Source: Rhodospirillaceae bacterium
Lineage (GTDB): Bacteria; Pseudomonadota; Alphaproteobacteria; UBA8366; GCA-2717185
DNA length: 30,639 nt
Assembly (NCBI GenBank): GCA_002717185.1
Contig: PBDC01000099.1
Coordinates: 1-30,639 of the forward strand
Direction of reading: 5' to 3'
The notes beneath the pieces are model-generated. The model saw nothing but the letters and a program-made list of their open reading frames with translations, had not been told where the DNA came from and did no database searches. Shown in pieces: positions 22,723 to 28,969 of the stretch. The position numbers and the translations under genes are program-made. How positions within the stretch are numbered: position 1 is the stretch's first letter; the number at the start of each line of letters is the position of its first letter.

Positions 22723-24072
22723 GTGCAACGGGTTCTAGTCGCCAATCGAGGAGAAATAGCGCTGCGCGTGATCCGCGCCTGTCGCAAGGCGGGGCTGGAA
22801 ACGGTTGCGATCCATTCCGAGGCGGATGCAAACTCCCCACATCTTTGGGCGGCCGACCAAGCTGTGTGCATAGGGCCTGCACCGGCGCTGGAAAGTTATC
22901 TGAAGGGCAACACGATCCTACATGTAGCCAAAGCTACTGGTTGCGATGCGCTTCATCCGGGATACGGATTCCTGGCCGAAAACGCTGCCTTCGCGACGGG
23001 GTGTGCTGAGAACGACATCATCTTTATCGGGCCCGCGGCGGAAGCGATTGAGATAATGGGTGACAAGGCTGAGGCACGCCGCGCGGCTATGCGGTTGGGT
23101 GTGCCTGTGGTCCCTGGGTCGGAGGGCAGCTTCACGAAACCTGAGACTGCAGCAGAAGCTGCTCAGGCAGTTGGTTTTCCCCTGTTGTTGAAGGCCCGTT
23201 CCGGTGGCGGTGGGCGCGGCATGCGCGTAGTCGAGGGTGCGAATTCATTTGAAAGTATGTTCCAGCAGGCTACCGCGGAAGCATCGGCAGCGTTTGGAGA
23301 TGGCGGGGTTTATCTGGAAAGGTATTTTTCACGGGTCCGCCATATCGAAGTACAGGTTTTAGGGGATGGAGATGGAAACGCTGTGCATCTCTGGGAACGA
23401 GATTGCAGTACGCAGCGGCGGCATCAGAAGCTAGTGGAGGAAGCGCATTCGCCGGCGCTGGATGCCGCGACGCGTAAAGCGATTTGTGTATCTGCGGTCG
23501 AATTGACCAAAGGGATTAACTATCGCGGGGCCGGTACCGTCGAGTTTCTTTACGACCCGTCTGACAAGAGTTTCTACTTCATTGAGATGAACACGCGTAT
23601 CCAGGTTGAGCATCCGGTGACGGAAGTGCTGACTGGAGTAGATCTTGTAAGCGAACAACTGCGTATTGCCGACGGTCAGGGGCTCACCTTCGTTACACCG
23701 CCTATAGCATCAGGCCATGCTATTGAGTTTCGGATCAATGCAGAGGACCCTGCGCACGCGTTTCGACCGAGCCCGGGAAGGATCGTAAGCTGGCGTCCGC
23801 CATCCGGTGCAGATATCCGTCTCGACAGTCATACCTACCCCGGATACGAAGTGCCTAGCTTCTATGACTCATTACTTGGCAAACTAATCGTGTGCGGCAA
23901 CGACAGGGACGATGCGCTGGTTAAATCCCGACTGGCGCTGGATCGGTTCATTGTCGAAGGTGTCGCGACGACGATACCGTTTCATCTCGCGTTATTGGAC
24001 GATCCGGAATTTCAGGCCGGTGACATTCATACGGGCTGGGTCGATGCCCGTGGAATGGGCGGTTTGGTATGA
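22723..24072 (+). CDS. Biotin carboxylase subunit (AccC-like)
   Basis: A 449-residue ATP-grasp enzyme that uses ATP and bicarbonate to carboxylate biotin on a carrier protein. It begins with the family signature VLVANRGEIALRVIRAC; the Gly-rich lid is KARSGGGGRGMRVV, the metal/ATP strand HIEVQVLGDGDGN, then ERDCSTQRRHQKLVEEA and the active-site EMNTRIQVEHPVTE with the catalytic Arg. All key motifs look intact, so it should be an active enzyme. The start is GTG at 22723, giving the normal family length; a longer frame opening at 22477 runs antisense to the carrier-like gene and is not real. Its stop overlaps the start of the carboxyltransferase by four bases (ATGA). Its closest-placed carrier lacks the biotin lysine, so the carboxyl acceptor is uncertain. 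Confidence 0.93.
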   Translation: MQRVLVANRGEIALRVIRACRKAGLETVAIHSEADANSPHLWAADQAVCIGPAPALESYLKGNTILHVAKATGCDALHPGYGFLAENAAFATGCAENDIIFIGPAAEAIEIMGDKAEARRAAMRLGVPVVPGSEGSFTKPETAAEAAQAVGFPLLLKARSGGGGRGMRVVEGANSFESMFQQATAEASAAFGDGGVYLERYFSRVRHIEVQVLGDGDGNAVHLWERDCSTQRRHQKLVEEAHSPALDAATRKAICVSAVELTKGINYRGAGTVEFLYDPSDKSFYFIEMNTRIQVEHPVTEVLTGVDLVSEQLRIADGQGLTFVTPPIASGHAIEFRINAEDPAHAFRPSPGRIVSWRPPSGADIRLDSHTYPGYEVPSFYDSLLGKLIVCGNDRDDALVKSRLALDRFIVEGVATTIPFHLALLDDPEFQAGDIHTGWVDARGMGGLV

Positions 24073-25502
24073 GTAAAACGGTCAAGCTTATTGATCTGAC
24101 CTTGCGTGACGCGCATCAGTGCTTGTGGGCAACGCGCATGACCACTGGCATGATGAGAGACGTAGCTCCTTTGCTTGATCGTGCTGGCTTCGAGGCAATT
24201 GACCTGGTTGGTGGCGCAGTGTTTGACGTCTGTGTGCGTTACCTGCACGAAGACCCATGGGAACGCATGCGAATACTCAGTGAATGGGTAACCGAAACAC
24301 CACTAATTATTCACACCCGCGGGCAGAGCCTCTTCACCTTTGAGTTCTTTGCGGACGATGTTGTCGAACTGGCGGCAGAGCGGTTCGTTGCTAACGGAAT
24401 GCGTTATCACACACCCTACGATGCACTGAACGACATTAGGAACCTGGAAATTCCGGTGAGGAAGGCTCGTGCGCTGGGTCTTCATACGGTACCAGGCCTA
24501 GTCTACACCCACTCGCCAGTCCACACCGATGTGTATTATGCCGATAAGGCAAAGCAATTGGTCGCGCTTGGTGTGGATGGTGTGTTTATCAAGGACCCAA
24601 GTGGTCTGCTTACACCGGAGCGTATCGTGACACTGGCCCCGGCGATTAAAACGGTAATCGGCGACCTGCCGCTGCAGTTACACACGCACTGCCTCTCGGG
24701 GCTTGGTCCCTATGTTGCACTGCAGGCGGTAAGCCACGGGGTGGAGACGGTGCATACCGCGACATCCACACTTGCCAATGCGGCTTCGCATCCGCCGAGC
24801 GAGTTGTTTGCGCGCAATTGCAGGCGTCGTGGTTTCGACGTGTCGGTTGATTTGGAAATCGTCGAGGAGGCAGCGGCGCGCCTCGAGATCATCGCGCGCG
24901 GTGCAGATAAACCTACGGGCACACCGATGGAATATGACGAGTTTCATTTCCACCACCAGGTGGCCGGAGGCATGATCTCTAATCTGGAATATCAGCTCTC
25001 GACCTTGGGCATTGGGGACAAGCTGGAAGCGGTGCTGGAGGAGGCAGGCCAAGTTCGTGCCGATCTCGGCTACCCAATTGTCGTTAGCCCTTTTGCGCAA
25101 TACATCATGACACAAGCGGTCATGAACGTGATGGGCAAAGAACGCTATGCCTCCGTGCCTAACGAGGTGCGTCGTTATGTGCTGGGCGGCTATGGCGAGG
25201 TTGCTGGCGAGATCAATCCGAACCTGTTCGACAAGATCGCCCAAGGCAAAGAACCAATCACCGAGCGGCCCGGGGCTTTGGTGCCACCGGCGCTCGACAA
25301 ATTGCGGGCGGAACGCGGCCCCTTCGCGAGCGACGACGATCTGCTTTTGGCTGCCTTCTATGCGCCAAAGGAATATGAAGCGCTAAAAGCAGTCGGTTCG
25401 ATAGATACCACTTCGCCACTTGAGGGCGGGCCTCTTCGCACCTTGGTTCGCGAATTGGTCCGGCGTCCGAACATTCGGGCTTTACAAATAGCCAGCGGGT
25501 AG
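24069..25502 (+). CDS. Pyruvate-carboxylase/oxaloacetate-decarboxylase-type carboxyltransferase subunit (divergent)
   Basis: A 477-residue TIM-barrel carboxyltransferase of the HMGL-like/PYC_OADA type, without a biotinyl domain. Retained residues are Asp14 of the metal site (TLRDAHQCLWATR), the lysine that is carbamylated in the family, Lys175 (FIKDPSGLLTP), and the metal-binding His205 and His207 (LHTHCLSGL). Departures are also clear: the usual HTHDTSG is HTHCLSG, the segment usually ending NTSQP is NAASHPP, putting Ala239 in place of the Thr that shuttles the proton between substrate and biotin, and the usual HQxPGG is HQVAGG. It is translationally coupled to the biotin carboxylase. It may act on an acid other than pyruvate or by altered chemistry; the fold assignment is firm, the reaction is not. 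Confidence 0.85.
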   Translation: MSKTVKLIDLTLRDAHQCLWATRMTTGMMRDVAPLLDRAGFEAIDLVGGAVFDVCVRYLHEDPWERMRILSEWVTETPLIIHTRGQSLFTFEFFADDVVELAAERFVANGMRYHTPYDALNDIRNLEIPVRKARALGLHTVPGLVYTHSPVHTDVYYADKAKQLVALGVDGVFIKDPSGLLTPERIVTLAPAIKTVIGDLPLQLHTHCLSGLGPYVALQAVSHGVETVHTATSTLANAASHPPSELFARNCRRRGFDVSVDLEIVEEAAARLEIIARGADKPTGTPMEYDEFHFHHQVAGGMISNLEYQLSTLGIGDKLEAVLEEAGQVRADLGYPIVVSPFAQYIMTQAVMNVMGKERYASVPNEVRRYVLGGYGEVAGEINPNLFDKIAQGKEPITERPGALVPPALDKLRAERGPFASDDDLLLAAFYAPKEYEALKAVGSIDTTSPLEGGPLRTLVRELVRRPNIRALQIASG

Positions 25503-25653
25503 TAGGGCTAAAATCCCTTGCGATCCGGATAGCTAAGGAAGGCACAGTCGCCAATAATTTGGGTCGGAACGACGTAGGGAGGGCGTGAAAACTTTACACC
25601 GCTTTTCTTACTGCTGACGCAGTGTTGATGCTAAACAATGATTCGCATCCGGG

Positions 25654-27192
25654 TTAGGGATCGATGCGGTGCTTAAAGGCAAAGCGTTGGCTAGCACGGC
25701 AGCGCTCAAGAACTTCGAGGATACGCGCCCTGGTTTCATTGGGTAATATGACGTCGTCGATTAGTCCCATTCCCGCGGTAGCATAGGCACTCGATTCCGC
25801 CTCGATCCTCTTGCGGATTTCGTTGCGGGTGGTATCAGGGTCGTCAGCTGCAGCGATGTTGCGGCCATGCACCAGCTCAATTCCCGCTTCTGGGCCCATC
25901 ACGTCGAAGCGGGCAGTCGGCCAAGCGACTAAAAGGTCTGGTTCCACCGCGCGGCCGCCGAGCGCGATATAGGCGAGGCCAATGGCCTTCCGCAGAACGA
26001 TGGTGACCAAAGGCACTGATGCACCAATGATCGAATTCAGTAGGCGGCCGGTCAGGCTGACCATGCGCTGTTTTTCGACCTCTGGTCCGACCAGGAATCC
26101 TGGACAGTCCATGAGTGAGATAATTGGAATGTGAAAGGCGTCGCAGAGATCGATAAACTGCCGTGCTTTGGCCGCTCCCTTCTCGTCTATGGTGCCGGCT
26201 TGCCGCAGTGGTTGATTAGCTAAGATGCCGACTGGGTACCCATCCATCCGCGCTAAGGTGGTGATCAAGCTGCGCGCGTAATCACGCTTCAACTCAAAGG
26301 TTTCGCCACCATCGACCAGTAGGTTGATCAGCTTGTGCATGTCATAAGCGCGCCGGTGGTTATCCGGAACTAGATGCGTTAGCGCGGTTTGGCCCTCAGC
26401 CGTGTCGGCCGGCGCGGGCTTTGGCTCTGCTCGAGGCGGTGGTTCATTGCAGTTCGATGGCAAATAAGTGAGGAAGGTTCGAATTGCGCCCATGCAGTCG
26501 GCTTCGGTCTCGGCTAAAAAATCTGCCTGTCCGGTTTCAGACGTCGCCATTTCACTGCCGCCGATTTCTTCGTTACTAACGTCGAGACCTATCCCAACCT
26601 TGACGACCGGCGCACCCGACATACCTATGAAGCCTGTACCTTTAACGACCGGCACGAAGTCTGATTGTGCGGCGGTAAATGATGGACCGCCAAAGCAAGG
26701 GCCCAATGCCGCGCCAACCTGAGGAACCCGGCCCGACATCCGGTAGTGATCGGCAAATCGGTATCCAAGTCCTGCGGCTGTCGCGCCGTAAGTTTCTTGC
26801 ACTCGCGCCGCGCCCGCTTCCATAAGCGCGATAAAGGGCTTTTCGTGCCGCAAAGCCAGATCGCGCACGCGCTTGTTCTTAACCTCTGCGACCCGACCGC
26901 GCGTGCCGGCCAGCACCGTGCCGTCATCGGCTGTAACATAAACTATTCGGCCGTCGATCTTGCCAGAGCCGGCCAACATGCCGTCGGCTGGTGTCCGGTT
27001 GCGTAAGTCTGCGTGTTGGCTCTGCGCCAACTGGCCGATTTCGACAAAAGAGCCTGGGTCGAGCAGAAGGTCGAAACGCTCACGGGCTGTTAGCTTGCCG
27101 GAGGTGTGCAACTTTTCGATCCGCGTCGCCCCCCCCATTTTGGCGGCGGCTGCACGCCGGTGTTGCAGCTCCTGTTCGGCCTTTTCATCCAT
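25654..27192 (-). CDS. Acyl-CoA carboxylase carboxyltransferase subunit (PccB-like)
   Basis: A 512-residue crotonase-fold carboxyltransferase, the size of propionyl-CoA or methylcrotonyl-CoA carboxylase beta subunits. Markers are GKLTARERFDLLLDPGSF near the start, AGAARVQE in the first half, and in the second half IISLMDCPGFLVGPEVE, VTIVLRKAIGLAY and DLLVAWPTARFDVMGPE. The usual RKAYGGAY has GL in place of GG. It transfers carboxyl from carboxybiotin to an acyl-CoA, or in decarboxylases the reverse, so a second carboxyltransferase type sits next to the pyruvate-carboxylase type. The ATG lies two bases after the TauD-like stop, so it belongs to the leftward operon from the right edge and is convergent with the biotin carboxylase operon. 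No biotin-carrying domain is fused. Confidence 0.92.
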   Translation of the reverse strand: MDEKAEQELQHRRAAAAKMGGATRIEKLHTSGKLTARERFDLLLDPGSFVEIGQLAQSQHADLRNRTPADGMLAGSGKIDGRIVYVTADDGTVLAGTRGRVAEVKNKRVRDLALRHEKPFIALMEAGAARVQETYGATAAGLGYRFADHYRMSGRVPQVGAALGPCFGGPSFTAAQSDFVPVVKGTGFIGMSGAPVVKVGIGLDVSNEEIGGSEMATSETGQADFLAETEADCMGAIRTFLTYLPSNCNEPPPRAEPKPAPADTAEGQTALTHLVPDNHRRAYDMHKLINLLVDGGETFELKRDYARSLITTLARMDGYPVGILANQPLRQAGTIDEKGAAKARQFIDLCDAFHIPIISLMDCPGFLVGPEVEKQRMVSLTGRLLNSIIGASVPLVTIVLRKAIGLAYIALGGRAVEPDLLVAWPTARFDVMGPEAGIELVHGRNIAAADDPDTTRNEIRKRIEAESSAYATAGMGLIDDVILPNETRARILEVLERCRASQRFAFKHRIDP

Positions 27193-27194
27193 TG

Positions 27195-28046
27195 TTAGGC
27201 GGCGGCGCTAATCTTAGCGCGCATCAGCAGACGGACCTCATCCATCGAATAGGCTGCTTCTGCTTTGTGCCAGGTGCAGCGCTGATCCCAGATGACAAGG
27301 TCGCCTACCCGGTAGCTATAGCAATATTGGAATTCCGACTTCAGTGCATGTGAGAAGATACGGTCTAGAAGTGGCGCAGCTTCCTCCTGCGGCATGCCGG
27401 CGATTCCGTAGACATGCAGTGGATTGACATATAGGGCCTTACGCCCCGTTACCGGGTGAGAACGCACCATTGAATGGATTACCGGCGGGTGCATGTCATC
27501 CTGTTCCTCGGTCATCGGGATAACACCGCCTTCGGCGGGTCCGGCGGAGAATTTGTGCTTGCCCTCGCGCCCATCGATAACGTCTTTGAGGTCTTGCGGT
27601 AGTGTTTCATATGCGCGGTACATATCGGCGAAAAGTGTGCCGGCACCTCGTGACGGCATTTTCATCGCGTACATCACGGTGTGCGCGCATGGGTTTGCCT
27701 TGAAAGTGCTATCCGCATGCCAGGCGGCTCCGCGCTCCGCGGAAGCTGGGTCTGCTTTGCCATCCTTCTTTCGGTTTGTCATGTAGACCAGTTCGGGATG
27801 ATCCTCGACTGCAAACTGCGTGACATGATGGTCTATCTCAAAGTCGCCAAAGATACGGCCAAAGGTTTTGAGGCCGTCTGCGTCGAGCGACTGTCCTTCG
27901 ATCGCCAGTACAGGAAAGTCATTATGAGTGCGGGTCAAAAAGGCTGCAATTTTACTATCGGCGCCGGCAGAGAGGTCTAGACCTGAGATGCGGCCGACGA
28001 AGCCATCAACGATTGTGGTTACTTTCACGGAAGAGTTACCCTGCAT
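27195..28046 (-). CDS. TauD/TfdA family Fe(II)/2-oxoglutarate dioxygenase
   Basis: A 283-residue dioxygenase. Iron ligands are His110 and Asp112 (AAWHADSTF) and the distal His260 (CTWHKAEA), with an Arg shortly after (EVRLLMRAK) for 2-oxoglutarate. The VYMTNRKKDG and GDLVIWDQRCTWH stretches are typical. The family includes taurine dioxygenase, which releases sulfite, and TfdA, which cleaves aryl-oxyacetates; the substrate here is not predicted. The ATG at 28046 is chosen because GGAG is seven bases upstream; a GTG one codon earlier is too near that site. It follows the dehalogenase-like gene by 10 bases and precedes the PccB-like gene by two bases. Confidence 0.92.
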   Translation of the reverse strand: MQGNSSVKVTTIVDGFVGRISGLDLSAGADSKIAAFLTRTHNDFPVLAIEGQSLDADGLKTFGRIFGDFEIDHHVTQFAVEDHPELVYMTNRKKDGKADPASAERGAAWHADSTFKANPCAHTVMYAMKMPSRGAGTLFADMYRAYETLPQDLKDVIDGREGKHKFSAGPAEGGVIPMTEEQDDMHPPVIHSMVRSHPVTGRKALYVNPLHVYGIAGMPQEEAAPLLDRIFSHALKSEFQYCYSYRVGDLVIWDQRCTWHKAEAAYSMDEVRLLMRAKISAAA

Positions 28047-28056
28047 CACTGGTCTC

Positions 28057-28953
28057 CTAATTCATCTCGCTAAGAAAAGCGCGCAGTTCCGAGACCACCT
28101 CATCCGGTCGTTCTTCCGGAATGAAATGAGCGCAGTCGAGCGCCTTGCCACGAACGGCTTCAGCTCGCAGTTGCCATGCGTCTAGCATGTTTAGTCGCTC
28201 GCCGGTCTGCCAACCGGGCCGTTTCTCTGTATTGTTGCCCCACAATACCATTACGGGGCAGGTAAGCTTAGTGTTCCGGTCGGCGTTGTCGTGCTCTAGG
28301 TCAAGCTCCGCACTGCGATATTCGGCGACCGTCGCATTGACGGCTTCCTGATTGCAAAAACAGCGGCGGTATTCCGCCATCGCTTCGTCAGTTAACGCTC
28401 CTTCCGTAGCGCACCATGTCTCCATCAAAAAATCGAAATAAAAATCGACGCTGTTGCCAATCATTGTCTCCGGCACGGGATGGGGCTGGCGCATCAGTAC
28501 CCAGTGGAAAAACGCCATTGCCATTTGCGCGTCCATGTTCTCGAACGCCTGTTGTGTAGGTACCACGTCGAGCGAGGTAAGGCTGCTCACCCGGCTTGGA
28601 TTGTCCAACGCCATTCGGTGTCCAACCCTTACGCCGCGGTCATGTCCTACCACATGCCATGTGTCTATGTTGAGCGCTTCCATCAGCGCAACGATATCCT
28701 GCGCCATCGTCCGTTTGCAGTAGACGATATGGTCACCAGGCGCGGCAGCTGGTTTGCTGCTATCGCCATAACCACGCATGTCGGGCGCCAAGACCCGGTA
28801 GTCGGTTATCAACTGTGGCGCAACCTTGTGCCATAGCACGTGCGTCTGCGGATAGCCGTGGAGCATCAGTACCGCCGGCCCATCTCCACCTTGCACGAAG
28901 TTTATCTCGACGCCGTTTACGAGCTTTTGGTCGCGTCTGAATCCTTCGAACAT
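28057..28953 (-). CDS. Alpha/beta hydrolase, haloacetate (fluoroacetate) dehalogenase-like
   Basis: A 298-residue alpha/beta hydrolase. The nucleophile is Asp105 in VGHDRGVRV, not Ser, which marks the dehalogenase/epoxide hydrolase group. Residues that define fluoroacetate dehalogenase have counterparts: carboxylate-binding Arg106 and Arg109, the acid Asp129 (LDVVPT), the halide pocket His150, Trp151 and Tyr212 (FHW, AEYRS), Trp180, and the catalytic His276 (AHFIPEE). The HGYPQTHVLWHKVAP oxyanion region also fits. This supports hydrolysis of a 2-halo carboxylic acid, or of a related acid where the same pocket binds the carboxylate. GGAG lies seven bases before the ATG. It lies 16 bases after the aconitase-family gene. 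A substrate that is not halogenated cannot be excluded. Confidence 0.87.
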   Translation of the reverse strand: MFEGFRRDQKLVNGVEINFVQGGDGPAVLMLHGYPQTHVLWHKVAPQLITDYRVLAPDMRGYGDSSKPAAAPGDHIVYCKRTMAQDIVALMEALNIDTWHVVGHDRGVRVGHRMALDNPSRVSSLTSLDVVPTQQAFENMDAQMAMAFFHWVLMRQPHPVPETMIGNSVDFYFDFLMETWCATEGALTDEAMAEYRRCFCNQEAVNATVAEYRSAELDLEHDNADRNTKLTCPVMVLWGNNTEKRPGWQTGERLNMLDAWQLRAEAVRGKALDCAHFIPEERPDEVVSELRAFLSEMN

Positions 28954-28969
28954 GGCGGTTCTCCGACGA

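Noticed and set aside
22650..22871. Leftward open frame extending the carrier-like protein upstream
   Set aside because: It is antisense to the biotin carboxylase; the GTG at 22649 has a good GGGAG and begins where the family begins.
25610..25623. Hairpin ACTGC-TGAC-GCAGT between two convergent carboxyltransferase genes
   Set aside because: Only a 5-base stem and no T-run on either strand, so it does not qualify as a terminator.
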